In this document: in pieces, positions 8,149 through 18,068 of the stretch
Numbering within the stretch: the first letter of the stretch is position 1
Layout: each line of letters opens with the position of its first letter
Assembly: GCA_017531305.1 (NCBI GenBank)
Contig: JAFXLG010000071.1
Span: 1 to 56,501, forward strand
Origin: Alistipes sp.
GTDB taxonomy: Bacteria; Bacteroidota; Bacteroidia; Bacteroidales; Rikenellaceae
Direction: 5' to 3'
DNA length: 56,501 bases
Translations under genes and position numbers: made by a program
The notes under the pieces: model-generated
The model's input: only the letters and a program-made list of their open reading frames with translations
Databases searched by the model: none
Told to the model about the DNA's origin: nothing

Positions 8149-9720
8149 ATGGATAGAAACAACATTCTTTCACGTCTTAACGAGAGCGACAAAATCTGGG
8201 ACGTGGTGGTTATCGGAGGTGGTGCAACAGGTCTTGGTTGCGCCGTAGATGCAGCATCGAGAGGTTACGAAGTGGCTCTTTTTGAGCGCGAGGACTTTGC
8301 CAAATGTACCTCAAGCCGCAGCACCAAATTGGTACACGGCGGTGTGAGATACCTTCAGAAGTTGGAGGTCGATCTGGTACGCGAAGCTCTTCACGAGCGC
8401 GGACTCATGAAGCAGAACGCCCCACACTTGGTCAAAGATCAAGCATTTGTCATCTCCAACTACAGCTACTGGGACAATTTCCTATATTTCTGCGGTTTGG
8501 CATTCTACGACATTCTCTCGTTTGGCTTCGGTTACGGACGCTCACGTTTTATCTCAGCCAAAAAAGTACTGGAGTATTTACCCACTTCGGCTGTCAAGGG
8601 CTTGAAGGGTGGCGTTGTCTATCATGACGGTCAGTTTGACGATTCGCGCATGGCTGTGAATTTGGCTCAGACCGCCGTTGAGCAAGGGGCTATGGTAGCC
8701 AACTACACCGCCGTTGAGAAAGTTTTGCACGACAAGGATGGCAAAGCTGCGGGTGTTGTGGTGCGCGACCTTATAAACAATAAGGAATATACCGTAAAGG
8801 CTAAGGCTGTGATCAACGCGGCTGGTATCTTTGTAGATGAAGTGATGCAGATGGATGAGCCTAATATGCCAAAGATGGTCGTTCCAAGTCAGGGCGTGCA
8901 CATCGTTTTGGATATGAAGTTCTTGCAGAGCGATTACGCCATCATGGTGCCAAAGACATCGGATGGTCGAGTACTCTTTGCCGTACCTTGGCACGACAAG
9001 GTTGTGGTAGGTACTACCGACATCCAGCGTCCTAAGGCTGAGAGCGAACCCAAGCCGTTGGATGAGGAGATTGACTTTATACTCTCTACCGCATCGCTCT
9101 ATATGAATCCTGCCCCTACACGCAAGGATATAGTATCGGTATTTGCTGGTCAGCGTCCTCTGGCTGCACCCAAGAAGGAGGGCAAGAGCTCGAAGGAGGT
9201 ATCTCGAAGCCACAAAATTATCGTTTCAGACCACGATCTGGTCACAATCACAGGTGGCAAGTGGACCTCATATCGCCGCATGGCAGAGGACACCATCGAC
9301 AAGGTCATTGCGCTGGGTAAAATTTCGAAACGAAAGTGCGTAACCCGTAAGCTCAAGGTTCATGGATGGCGACCAAACCCCGATTTGACGGATCACATGT
9401 ATGTATATGGTAGCGATGAGCCATTAATTCGCGACATGATCAAGCAGAATCCAACACTGGGCGAGAAGCTCTCCGAGAAATATGGTTACACCGTAGCCGA
9501 GGTGTTGTGGGCAATACGTCATGAGATGGCTCATACGGTAGAGGATGTCTTGGCACGCCGAGTAAGAATGCTCTTTGTGGATGCTCGCGAAGCACAGAAG
9601 GTTGCACCACGTGTAGCCCAGATCATGGCTCAGGAGTTGGGTAAGGATCAAGCATGGATTGACGCTCAGGTTGCTGCATTCAAGAGTGTTTCGGACAACT
9701 ACATCGTAGTAAAAGATTAA
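8149..9720 (+). CDS. glpD: FAD-dependent glycerol-3-phosphate dehydrogenase
   Basis: A 523-residue flavoprotein that oxidises sn-glycerol-3-phosphate to dihydroxyacetone phosphate and passes electrons to the quinone pool at the inner membrane. It has the FAD-binding VVIGGGATGLG (residues 20-30), the GlpD/GlpA-specific CTSSRSTKLVHGGVRYLQ (about 52-69), VVVGTTDIQ, and VTITGGKWTSYRRMAEDT (about 364-381), followed by the C-terminal DAO_C domain. The ATG at 8149 is supported by AAGGAAGGA about 15 bases upstream. It is divergent from a DeoR-type regulator and followed by a glpT-like gene. The codons for Lys-Ile-Ser-Lys-Arg-Lys near residue 393 contain the same 14-bp motif as the upstream operator. 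Confidence 0.95.
   Translation: MDRNNILSRLNESDKIWDVVVIGGGATGLGCAVDAASRGYEVALFEREDFAKCTSSRSTKLVHGGVRYLQKLEVDLVREALHERGLMKQNAPHLVKDQAFVISNYSYWDNFLYFCGLAFYDILSFGFGYGRSRFISAKKVLEYLPTSAVKGLKGGVVYHDGQFDDSRMAVNLAQTAVEQGAMVANYTAVEKVLHDKDGKAAGVVVRDLINNKEYTVKAKAVINAAGIFVDEVMQMDEPNMPKMVVPSQGVHIVLDMKFLQSDYAIMVPKTSDGRVLFAVPWHDKVVVGTTDIQRPKAESEPKPLDEEIDFILSTASLYMNPAPTRKDIVSVFAGQRPLAAPKKEGKSSKEVSRSHKIIVSDHDLVTITGGKWTSYRRMAEDTIDKVIALGKISKRKCVTRKLKVHGWRPNPDLTDHMYVYGSDEPLIRDMIKQNPTLGEKLSEKYGYTVAEVLWAIRHEMAHTVEDVLARRVRMLFVDAREAQKVAPRVAQIMAQELGKDQAWIDAQVAAFKSVSDNYIVVKD
9323..9336. promoter_or_regulatory. Second copy of the DeoR-type operator motif, inside glpD
   Basis: TTTCGAAACGAAAG is identical over 14 bp to the copy at 8078-8091, 1245 bp downstream within the coding sequence. 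Chance repetition of a given 14-mer in a window of this size is unlikely (expected well below 0.01). Intragenic auxiliary operators are known for E. coli GlpR. Confidence 0.5.
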
Positions 9721-9740
9721 CGAAAGAGAGCCCAAACTTA

Positions 9741-9933
9741 GAATCTGTTTGAATTTTATTTCGAGATTATTTGAGGACTATTTTTCGAGCATATTTCTGT
9801 TTGGGCTATGCAGGTAATAGCGGGCTATTTTCAAATAGCACAAACGAAAAGATGCCGAAAAGAGTCTCAAAGAAGCCGAAACTAATTTTCGCAGCAACGG
9901 ACTAACTCTTTTAATAAAATTCAAAACAGATTC
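9741..9933. mobile_element. MITE-like inverted-repeat element between glpD and glpT
   Basis: The ends are GAATCTGTTTGAATTTTATT at 9741-9760 and its reverse complement with one extra base at 9913-9933. TTA flanks both ends (9738-9740 and 9934-9936), a possible 3-bp target duplication. The interior has no coding capacity and contains a hairpin, GCTATTT/AAATAGC, around 9823-9839. AGCCCAAAC (9729-9737) can also pair with GTTTGGGCT (9799-9807). It fills most of the 235-bp glpD-glpT gap. No transposase is present, so it would be mobilised in trans if it is a MITE. Confidence 0.5.
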
Positions 9934-9955
9934 TTAAAATAACACCAGATAATTT

Positions 9956-11377
9956 ATGTTTAACTTCTTTGCTCCCCCTGCGGCTAAGCCACTCATTGCT
10001 GCCGATAAAATAGATGCAGAATACCGCCGTATGCGTATCAAGGTATTTGCTGGAGCATATCTCGGATATGCAGGCTACTACTTGGTTCGTAAAAACCTTT
10101 CGTTGGCTGCACCCGGGATGATCGCCGAAGGTCTTTTGGATAAGGAGACCGCGGGTTTCGCCATGGCAGGTATTCCAATCGCCTACGCATTCAGTAAATT
10201 CCTGATGGGTAGCCTTTCGGATCGCTCCGATGCACGCAAATTCTTGGTCATTGGTCTTATCATCGCCTCGCTGGTGATGATAAGCGTAGGATTGGTACCC
10301 TACTCGGCTTCGATAGCAGTAAATGGCGCAATGTTGTTTTCGTTCATGCTGGCGGTAGGTTGGCTTTCGGGTATGGGATGGCCTCCTTGCGGACGTATCA
10401 TGGCACATTGGTTCTCGCAGAACGAGCGCAGCTTCAAGATGTCGGTCTGGAATACCTCACATAATATTGGAGGTGGATCGCTGGCTCTGCTCGTAACCAT
10501 GGGTATCACTATTTTTGCCTCGCTGGGTATCGCCGAGAGTTGGCGAGCAGCATTCATCGCCCCCTCTATTGTGGCAATATGCTTGGCTCTGTTCTGCTGG
10601 TGGGCACTCCGAGACACCCCCGAATCGTGCGGTCTGCCCTCTATCGAGGAGCATCGTCAGGATTTCACCGCCCGCAAAGCTGCCAAAGGCGAGGAGATAA
10701 AAATCCCATTCAGACGTCTGTTTGTCGATTATATCTTCCGCAACAAGCTACTCTGGATGGTAGCCATCGCCAACGTATTTATCTACTTCATCCGCTACGG
10801 CGTGAGCGACTGGTCGCCCACATACCTTCAGGAGATGAATGTAATGAACGCCGATGAGAGCCACTTGGCATTTTCACTGTTTGAGTACGCTGGTATCCCT
10901 GGCACTATAATCTGCGGATGGATGGCATCGAGATTCTTCGCTGGTCGTTGCGCACCTGTCAACGTTATCGCCATGGTCATGGTGCTGCTCGGCATATTGT
11001 GCTATTGGTAAGCCGATACCTTGGGCATGATGCTTGGCTCGGAGAACGTGGTGAAATGGATTGTCTATATCTCGCTCTCTATTACAGGCTTCGCTCTTTA
11101 TGGTCCTATTGCTCTGATCGGCATACAGACCCTCAGCTTCGTTCCGAAAAATGCGGCTGGCACAGCGGCTGGATTCGTTGCCTTGTTCGGCTATCTGTTT
11201 GGTGATGCTGTACTTTCGAAGATCGTCATCGGTCAGGTTGCAGGCAACGCTTCATTGGGTTGGGGTGTTACATTCTGGATGTTTATCGTGGCTGCCGTTT
11301 TGTCGATCCTTATCTGCGCCATTACATGGAGAAGGGAGTACGACATGATGCAGGAACGTATGGCACAAGGCAGATAA
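9956..11377 (+). pseudogene. glpT: GlpT-like glycerol-3-phosphate/phosphate antiporter, interrupted by one TAA
   Basis: A major facilitator of the organophosphate:phosphate antiporter family. The N-terminal motif GAYLGYAGYYLVRKNLSLAAP, the loop KFLMGSLSDRSDARKFL and the C-terminal PKNAAGTAAGFVALFGY are GlpT-like. The frame is open from 9956 to 11008 (351 codons, through about helix 9), meets TAA at 11009-11011, and then stays open in the same frame to 11377, encoding the missing last helices. Together they make 473 codons, close to the 452 residues of E. coli GlpT. Only the stop separates the halves; there is no frameshift. The downstream part begins GCC GAT ACC TTG GGC ATG and has no good start of its own. 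A change from CAA or AAA to TAA would explain it. Readthrough or a sequence error are alternatives. Likely to have been expressed with glpD. Confidence 0.85.
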
Positions 11378-11420
11378 TTTTTGAGAAAACTTCTATCCTA
11401 ATAAAACTTTAAACTTCGCG

Positions 11421-11454
11421 ATGCGGTTGACCATAAGGGGTTGACCGCATTTTT
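11421..11454 (+). terminator. Terminator after glpT
   Basis: A 12-bp stem with some G-U pairs, 11421-11432 with 11439-11450 (arms begin ATGCGGT and end ACCGCAT), followed by TTTT. The rest of the 246-bp gap before clpB shows no clear consensus promoter. Confidence 0.75.
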
Positions 11455-11623
11455 CATATCTGCCGACTCGGGGTTCTGCCACAAGAGTGCCACAATGTCG
11501 TATATTGTCATAAATATCTGCCAACTTCTGCCAAAGCACACACAAAAATGTTCGATTTGGGTTCATGGCAAAGGTTTTGCTTAATATGAGAGCAGAACGA
11601 AAGACAAAAACATAATAAAAGCT

Positions 11624-14227
11624 ATGAACATTAACTCTTTAACTATTAAAGCGCAGGAGGTCTTGCAGGCGGCATTCTCTCTTGCACGTGAGCGTGGTCA
11701 GCAAGCCGTTGAGCCAATGCATTTGCTCAGCGTGATTATCTCGGAGGATGACTCTTTAGGAGCATTTCTATTGGGGCGTGTCGGCGTAAATCTACCTCAA
11801 CTTCGTGAGCAGGTTGCTTCACGCCTGAACTCTATGCCAAAGGTATCGGGCTCCAACTCAGAGCAATACTTTTCGGCGGACTCATCAAAGGTGATTCAGC
11901 GCGCAGTTGACTTCACCCGTACCTTTAACGACAAATACGCTTCGGTAGAGCATCTTCTCCTCGGTCTTGTTGCCGAGAAGGGCGAGTGGGCTACAATTTT
12001 GAAGCAGGCGGGAGCCACCGAAAAGGAGATTGTGGAGGCAATACGCTCATTCCGCAAAGGTGCTACCGTAGATTCACAAACCTCTTCACAGGAGTTTAAC
12101 GCCTTGGGCAAGTATGCCATCAACCTCAACGAGTTGGCACGTCAAGGCAAACTCGATCCCGTCATCGGGCGAGATGATGAGATCCGCCGCGTATTGCAGA
12201 TTCTCTCGCGCCGTACGAAAAACAATCCGATACTTGTCGGCGAGGCTGGAGTCGGTAAGACTGCTATTGCCGAAGGAATTGCCCACCGTATAATAAATGG
12301 CGATGTGCCAGAAAACCTAAAATCGAAGCTCATCTTCTCGCTCGACATGGGAGCATTGGTTGCTGGAGCGAAGTATCAGGGAGAGTTCGAGGAGCGACTC
12401 AAAGGTGTAGTGCAGGAGGTCATTGCCAGCGATGGAGAGATTCTGCTCTTCATCGATGAGATCCACACGCTGGTCGGAGCTGGTAAGTCAAGCGGAGCGA
12501 TGGATGCAGCCAACATCCTCAAGCCAGCTTTGGCACGAGGTGATTTGCGCACCATAGGAGCAACTACCCTTGATGAGTTCCAGAAATATTTTGAGCAAGA
12601 CAAGGCTTTGGAACGCCGTTTCCAGAAGGTTATGGTCGATGAGCCTACGACCGAAGATGCAATTTCGATTTTGCGAGGTCTCAAGGAGCGTTATGAGAAT
12701 CACCACAAGGTGAGAATCAAGGATGAAGCCATAATTTCGGCTGTGGAGCTTTCGCACCGATACATCACTTCGCGTTTCTTGCCCGACAAGGCAATTGACC
12801 TGATTGACGAGGCTGCTGCGCACCTGCGTCTGGAGATGAACTCCGTACCAGAGGATATAGACAATCTGGATCGCCGCATACGCCAGTTGGAGATTGAGCG
12901 TGAGGCAATACGCCGAGAGAATGATGAGAAGCGAGTGGAAAATCTGACTCGCGATATCGAGGAGCTTAAATCCAAGGAGGCAGCCCTGAGAGCCAAGTGG
13001 CAAGGCGAGAGAGACCTCCTGCAGAAGATTCAGAGCAACAAGGACTCTATCGAGCAGTACAAGATCGAGGCACTGCAAGCAGAGCGTCAAGGCGATTATG
13101 GTCGCGTGGCGGAGCTTCGTTACGGAAAAATCGTGGAGGCTCAGAAGCAGATCGAAGCACTTGAGGAACAACTTCGCATGACCACACAAAACGGTGAAGC
13201 CATGATCAAGGAGGAGGTTGACTCATCGGATATTGCCGAGATTGTAAGCCGCTGGACAGGCATCCCCGTCACACGTATGCTCTCTTCCGAGAGAGAGAAG
13301 CTGCTCAACATGGAGGCTGAGTTGCATAAGAGAGTGGTAGGTCAGCAACACGCCATCGAGGCAATTTCCGATGCCGTACGCCGTTCTCGTGCAGGATTGA
13401 GCGATGCCCGCAAGCCTATTGGATCGTTTATCTTCCTCGGCACTACGGGAGTAGGTAAAACCGAGTTGGCAAAGGCTTTGGCAGAATTCCTATTCAACGA
13501 TGAGCAGATGATCACACGTATCGACATGAGCGAATATCAGGAGCGACACAGCGTTTCGCGTCTGGTAGGTGCGCCTCCAGGATATGTAGGCTATGATGAG
13601 GGTGGTCAGCTCACTGAGGCGGTACGCCGCAAGCCATATTCGGTGGTACTGCTCGATGAGATCGAGAAGGCTCACCCCGATGTCTTTAACATATTGTTAC
13701 AGGTATTGGATGATGGACGTTTGACCGACAACAAGGGACGTACGGTGGATTTCCGCAACTCTATTATCATCATGACCTCGAACATGGGTTCTCACATCAT
13801 ACAAGAGAACTTCGCCAAGGCATTCGATGGAGAGTCACTCTCCGAAGATGTGGTCGAGCGCACCAAGGAGGATGTGGTGGAGATGCTCAAAATGCAACTC
13901 AAACCTGAGTTCTTGAATCGAATAGATGAGATAGTGATGTTTGAGCCACTCTCGAAACGAGATATTGAGCAGATTGTAGATATCCAATTCTCGATCATTC
14001 GCCGCATGCTACACGAAAACGGAATCGAGCTTTCGTACAGCAACGCTGCCAAGGAGTATATCGCCAAAGTAGGATATGATCCGATGTTTGGAGCCCGACC
14101 TGTAAAGCGAGTCTTGCAACGCGAGGTGATCAACACCCTATCGAAGCAGATTCTGGCAGGCAAGGTAAGCCAAGAGAGTGAGATTAAAATTGATGCCGAT
14201 GAGAATGGTTTGATATTTAAGAACTAA
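11624..14227 (+). CDS. clpB: ATP-dependent disaggregase ClpB
   Basis: An 867-residue Hsp100 chaperone that works with DnaK to pull apart aggregated protein in the cytoplasm. It has the Clp N-domain (about 1-145, two repeats), AAA+ domain 1 with Walker A GEAGVGKT at 206-213, the long coiled-coil middle domain (about 405-525, rich in Arg/Glu) that separates ClpB from ClpA/ClpC, and AAA+ domain 2 with Walker A GTTGVGKT at 606-613 and [14 protein letters not shown]. Length is normal. It is a single-gene unit bounded by terminators on both sides; no HrcA-type CIRCE element was seen upstream. Confidence 0.97.
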   Translation: MNINSLTIKAQEVLQAAFSLARERGQQAVEPMHLLSVIISEDDSLGAFLLGRVGVNLPQLREQVASRLNSMPKVSGSNSEQYFSADSSKVIQRAVDFTRTFNDKYASVEHLLLGLVAEKGEWATILKQAGATEKEIVEAIRSFRKGATVDSQTSSQEFNALGKYAINLNELARQGKLDPVIGRDDEIRRVLQILSRRTKNNPILVGEAGVGKTAIAEGIAHRIINGDVPENLKSKLIFSLDMGALVAGAKYQGEFEERLKGVVQEVIASDGEILLFIDEIHTLVGAGKSSGAMDAANILKPALARGDLRTIGATTLDEFQKYFEQDKALERRFQKVMVDEPTTEDAISILRGLKERYENHHKVRIKDEAIISAVELSHRYITSRFLPDKAIDLIDEAAAHLRLEMNSVPEDIDNLDRRIRQLEIEREAIRRENDEKRVENLTRDIEELKSKEAALRAKWQGERDLLQKIQSNKDSIEQYKIEALQAERQGDYGRVAELRYGKIVEAQKQIEALEEQLRMTTQNGEAMIKEEVDSSDIAEIVSRWTGIPVTRMLSSEREKLLNMEAELHKRVVGQQHAIEAISDAVRRSRAGLSDARKPIGSFIFLGTTGVGKTELAKALAEFLFNDEQMITRIDMSEYQERHSVSRLVGAPPGYVGYDEGGQLTEAVRRKPYSVVLLDEIEKAHPDVFNILLQVLDDGRLTDNKGRTVDFRNSIIIMTSNMGSHIIQENFAKAFDGESLSEDVVERTKEDVVEMLKMQLKPEFLNRIDEIVMFEPLSKRDIEQIVDIQFSIIRRMLHENGIELSYSNAAKEYIAKVGYDPMFGARPVKRVLQREVINTLSKQILAGKVSQESEIKIDADENGLIFKN

Positions 14228-14246
14228 CTCACAGGCGAAAAACAAG

Positions 14247-14280
14247 GGAGCTGTCCAACGTGCTTGTTGGACAGCTCCTT
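14247..14280. terminator. Terminator of clpB
   Basis: A 13-bp perfect stem, GGAGCTGTCCAAC (14247-14259) with GTTGGACAGCTCC (14266-14278) and a 6-base loop. It lies between convergent genes and may also stop the M60 gene. Confidence 0.85.
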
Positions 14281-14308
14281 AACTTTTAAGAACTCTCTAT
14301 CGAAAAAA

Positions 14309-17212
14309 CTACTCTACAACGATTCTCTCTCCATCGGCTTGAACCGCCTTCACCGTTACGCTATCATCCAATGTAATGGCAGAAGGAACGGAGAAGTTAA
14401 ACTTATTAGAGAAGAATACCAGCTTATCATTCTTATACAGCTCAAAAGCTACCGCCTCATCACCATCCTTGATGCTGATACTCTGACCGCTACGAGTATG
14501 AGTAATGGTCTTGGTAATCTTCTGATTATCCTTGAACTGAGTATAATAACCCACATTACCCGGATCTACATCTAATCCAACATCACCACTCTTACGATCC
14601 TCCAAGTACTGGAATGGAGCAGCCTTCTTTGGGAATGTTGCCATATAAGCCTTGGTCTGATCAATCATCGCTTGAGTTACATTGTAATTCCATGTACCAT
14701 ACTGCTCCAAGGTCTTATTATTCACAGGCACGAAGAATCCCCACATCTCAAAGAAATCTGTCAAATCCTCATTTGCAACCTCACATGCTGTGCGTGCAAA
14801 TAACATCTGAGCAGCTCCAGGATCAGATTCCACGATGCGAGTCTCACGCAGAGCCTTGAACATCTTAGGCCAGAAATCAGTCATATAGCCACAACGATGA
14901 TAGTAGTTAAACAACTGCCAATGCATACGCAAGTGAAGATCAGGAGCCTCGCCTTGATAAGCCGACTCAAAGCCCTCACCCAAATTGAACCAACTATTGC
15001 CATCCTCGAATCTGGCACGTGCCAACTTATCCAAAGATCTGCCTCGAGAACAATACTTGCCTAACTTATAAAGGATCAGATTCGAGAACAGATTATTCGA
15101 TGACTCCGTACAACTTGGCCAATTGATCGCCTTCTGATGAATATGTCCGATCTCATGAGCAGGACCCCAAGCGTTATCCTTTTGAGCCATCACATTATTC
15201 TTCAAAAGGATATTATCCAAATAAGTATAGACAAACGCTACTCGATAATCACTCGCCCACATATAACTACCCTCAGGCGAAATAGCAAACAAGTGGTTGT
15301 TCATCTGAGCAGGGAATACATCATCGAATCCCATCAATTCATGCTGCCATCTTACAATATCATCCCACAAACTAATAGCAGAATTGATATCCTCTGGCAC
15401 AGCGGTCTTCATCTTATCGCGGTGGAAATAGAAGATCATTCGCTCGCCGCGCACGCAGAAATACTTATAGTTTGATTTGCTGATCAGCTCCTTATACTTT
15501 GCGTTTGTCTTATGCTTCTCCAGATCCCAATAACCAGCAACCTCGCCACAATCAATCGGAATATGAATCTTGATAGGTTTAGGGTTTGTGGTCAAATCGG
15601 CATGATAAATAATGAACAACATACCGGTTTTATTGATCTTGATCTTATTTACACCCGACTCCAAGAAATATGGGTCACCCGTAGCCTCGGTCTGCACATA
15701 ACTATTGTCTGCGCCAAAATTGGTCTGCTCCTCGCCGACATTTTGCACACTTATGCTATGACCATAGGTATCGCCTACCAAAATGATGATTTCATCGCCC
15801 TGCTTTACAGTGATACCTGTTGGATTATCCAACATTGTATATTTCTTGGTCATAAACTTCTCTGCCGCATCAGCAGGATTGCTATAAGCCTTGTACTCCT
15901 GAATACGAAACTCCTTCTCGTAATCAGAATACAATCCATCACGGATAGTCATTGCCAATTTGGCAAAATATGCAGGCAAACTTAATATATCCTCATCCGA
16001 AACACCCTCCTTCAGCTCAGAGCAAGTCAAATCAGTAAAGACACCCAACAACTGAGCATCCAAGCTCTTCTCCGTATTTTTGAGATAGAACTCCATCTCT
16101 GCACAGCTGGCGTATGTGTTACCCGTGCCATCACCACTTCCGCTTAGCACCTCAAATTTCACCTTCTTCACGCCTTCGATTCGAGATGGAAGATCGATTC
16201 GGCTCGAACCACCCGCACCCTTCAAGTCATACTCGCTTACAAACTCATAATTCTCGTTTGCTTGCGTAGCCACATATAGCTTGAACTGCCCGAAGTTACC
16301 ATTTCCGTTACGCGAATGATAAATTATATAGTCCAGAGCTTTGCTGCCATCAAAATAATACTCCAAAATTACAGGCCATGTGGTATTTGCACCCCAAGGC
16401 GAGTGGTAATGCGTATCCTTGTTACCATCGTAAGAGTATCTGAACTCATTGTTGGCACCCGACTGCTCCTGATTGGCTTGTCCTCCAGTGACATTCAACT
16501 TAATATCGCCTTCAACCTCAACATCCGAAGGCTCTCCATCCATCGCCTCCTGCTTAAATACAAGAGTTACCGATTTAGCCTTCTCCTCATCTTTTACGCC
16601 TTGTCTATTATCCGAAAACGTAATTGAAGCAGTACGCTCCTCGAAGCTCTGATTCTTCTCTACCGTATAGTTATGAGTATAGTTCTCAAAACCTCTGGTA
16701 GAAGAGCTGCTAACAAACTCTTTTACCCAATTGGCATCGGGAGCAGAGACTGTATAATCCACATTGGTCGTTACTACAATCTCCTGTTTACCACCCTCTA
16801 CGGCAATTGTCTTTACCAAATTAGGTATAGATTTCAGAAGAATTGCAGGTCCGTAACCAAGTTGTTTTATTGTTATGGTGTAACTCTTTACAGTAGAGTT
16901 TACCGTAATATTCGCACTACGAATATCAACTTCTTCGCTGGACTCAACCGAGACCTCAATATTTTTTCCGTCCCATGACTTACCAGCCCTGCACCAACTT
17001 GCATCAGAGGCTACGTCCCATTGCTCAGCCTTCAAATCTGTTTTCACAGGAATTAACAACGTAGAAGCATTCTTACCAACGTTTTGTACCAACTCACTCT
17101 CCTCTATTTCAAACACACTTCCCGATGTGGCGCCACCACCATCATCCTCGCTACTGCTACACGAAAAGATGAAGCAGGTCAGCATTAGCATAAATAGTTT
17201 TAGGTATCTCAT
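14309..17212 (-). CDS. M60-family metallopeptidase lipoprotein with BACON and F5/8C domains (mucinase-like)
   Basis: A 967-residue secreted lipoprotein: signal peptide with lipobox FIFSC (Cys18), then a Ser/Asp/Gly-rich linker. Two BACON-like beta domains follow (about 35-120 and 125-225), then an F5/8 type C/CBM32-like domain (about 235-380, with YDGNKDTHYHSPW), then the M60 catalytic region. HEIGH lies at residues 686-690, followed by QKAINWPSCTE, the gluzincin pattern HExxH...E of M60. Bacteroides M60 proteins with this domain order cleave O-glycosylated mucin-type proteins at the cell surface. A C-terminal beta domain ends the chain. It stands alone on the minus strand, convergent with clpB; the promoter is not clear. 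Substrate is inferred from family. Confidence 0.9.
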   Translation of the reverse strand: MRYLKLFMLMLTCFIFSCSSSEDDGGGATSGSVFEIEESELVQNVGKNASTLLIPVKTDLKAEQWDVASDASWCRAGKSWDGKNIEVSVESSEEVDIRSANITVNSTVKSYTITIKQLGYGPAILLKSIPNLVKTIAVEGGKQEIVVTTNVDYTVSAPDANWVKEFVSSSSTRGFENYTHNYTVEKNQSFEERTASITFSDNRQGVKDEEKAKSVTLVFKQEAMDGEPSDVEVEGDIKLNVTGGQANQEQSGANNEFRYSYDGNKDTHYHSPWGANTTWPVILEYYFDGSKALDYIIYHSRNGNGNFGQFKLYVATQANENYEFVSEYDLKGAGGSSRIDLPSRIEGVKKVKFEVLSGSGDGTGNTYASCAEMEFYLKNTEKSLDAQLLGVFTDLTCSELKEGVSDEDILSLPAYFAKLAMTIRDGLYSDYEKEFRIQEYKAYSNPADAAEKFMTKKYTMLDNPTGITVKQGDEIIILVGDTYGHSISVQNVGEEQTNFGADNSYVQTEATGDPYFLESGVNKIKINKTGMLFIIYHADLTTNPKPIKIHIPIDCGEVAGYWDLEKHKTNAKYKELISKSNYKYFCVRGERMIFYFHRDKMKTAVPEDINSAISLWDDIVRWQHELMGFDDVFPAQMNNHLFAISPEGSYMWASDYRVAFVYTYLDNILLKNNVMAQKDNAWGPAHEIGHIHQKAINWPSCTESSNNLFSNLILYKLGKYCSRGRSLDKLARARFEDGNSWFNLGEGFESAYQGEAPDLHLRMHWQLFNYYHRCGYMTDFWPKMFKALRETRIVESDPGAAQMLFARTACEVANEDLTDFFEMWGFFVPVNNKTLEQYGTWNYNVTQAMIDQTKAYMATFPKKAAPFQYLEDRKSGDVGLDVDPGNVGYYTQFKDNQKITKTITHTRSGQSISIKDGDEAVAFELYKNDKLVFFSNKFNFSVPSAITLDDSVTVKAVQADGERIVVE

Positions 17213-17355
17213 AAGCTCAAAATTTTGTATAAAGTTATAAAAAATTAACTACATCATCATCTTTTACATATAAAATATATTTATAGCGTTATAAATACTT
17301 ACATCATTCCTCATCACAAACCCATCGTAAGTGAACATTGGATTCTCTAAAGATA

Positions 17356-17393
17356 GCTCTTGACAAAAGAAGATTATATCTCTTGTCAAGAGC
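17356..17393. other. Hairpin upstream of the M60 gene
   Basis: A perfect 11-bp inverted repeat, GCTCTTGACAA (17356-17366) and TTGTCAAGAGC (17383-17393), in the gap before the M60 gene. It has no T-run on either strand, so it is a poor terminator; it could be an operator or an RNA structure. The rest of 17213-17355 is AT-rich with no recognised signal. Confidence 0.4.
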
Positions 17394-17434
17394 AAAACAA
17401 TTTTACAAAATATCAACTTCCAGACGCCATAAAA

Positions 17435-17471
17435 AAATAGGACGCAAATCCTTTAGATTCGCATCCTATTT
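17435..17471 (-). terminator. Terminator of the META-domain gene
   Basis: A 16-bp stem (17435-17450 with 17456-17471). Two positions that mismatch on the plus strand become G-U pairs in minus-strand RNA, and the minus strand continues into a run of U, so it serves the META gene. Confidence 0.75.
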
Positions 17472-17490
17472 AATACCTAAAAAGCTATCT

Positions 17491-17913
17491 TTACTTTACA
17501 GCCTGCAAAATCGCCTGCAATTCGCCATTACTCAGAAGCAACAACATATCGCCATCGACCTCATAGTGTGTGATCTGCGATATAATTTTGGTAAACTCCG
17601 CCTCCAGAGCCTGATCAGGACACATTCTGCGAGTTCCAGCCAACGCACCGATCTGCATCACGCCTTTGTCACTGCTCTTATAATCTGCCATCATACGATT
17701 ACAAGCTCCTGCTCCCGTAAAACGGCCATCTGCAGAGAAGGTAAAGACAAATTGCTCGGGCTTGAGTTGCAAATCGCGCCCCATCATACGTTTAAGTTGC
17801 CATGTGGTACCCACAAGAGGCTTATTATTTTTACCTTTACGGCACGCACAGCATCCCGCTGCAATCGAGGCTGTCAAAATAGCCATCAGTGCCAAAACCA
17901 AAAATCTTTTCAT
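17491..17913 (-). CDS. META-domain lipoprotein (HslJ-like)
   Basis: A 140-residue lipoprotein. I chose the ATG at 17913 because it gives a proper signal peptide (MKRFLVLALMAILTASIAAG) with the lipobox Cys at residue 21; an ATG 54 bases further upstream would add 18 residues in front of it. The mature part is one META domain (LVGTTWQLKRM, FTFSADGRFTGAGACNRM, MCPDQALEAEF), as in E. coli HslJ, an outer-membrane protein linked to heat shock and novobiocin resistance. The exact function is unknown. It is divergent from ridA and closed by its own terminator. Confidence 0.82.
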   Translation of the reverse strand: MKRFLVLALMAILTASIAAGCCACRKGKNNKPLVGTTWQLKRMMGRDLQLKPEQFVFTFSADGRFTGAGACNRMMADYKSSDKGVMQIGALAGTRRMCPDQALEAEFTKIISQITHYEVDGDMLLLLSNGELQAILQAVK

Positions 17914-17987
17914 CTCTACTAAAAAAAGTAACCCAAACTCTATAATATTTCTAAAAAAACATGACAAACTTCTTGCCGTTAATAGTG

Positions 17988-18014
17988 CAAAGATAGATTA
18001 TTTTCGTATCTTTG
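17988..18014. promoter_or_regulatory. Back-to-back -7 boxes for META gene and ridA
   Basis: TATCTTTG on the plus strand (18007-18014) faces ridA, and its exact reverse complement CAAAGATA (17988-17995) serves the META gene. The two are 11 bp apart. Neither has a strong -33 TTTG. Confidence 0.5.
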
Positions 18015-18068
18015 TTCTACCGATTGGAAATATTTATTAATATAAAGGTATATAAAAACTCTGAAATT

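Noticed and set aside
9721-9955. Small protein in the glpD-glpT gap
   Set aside because: Only short or antisense frames are present; the inverted-repeat element explains the sequence better.
11021-11377. Separate small gene after the glpT stop, starting at TTG 11021
   Set aside because: It is in the same frame as glpT and encodes its last helices; no independent start signal is seen.
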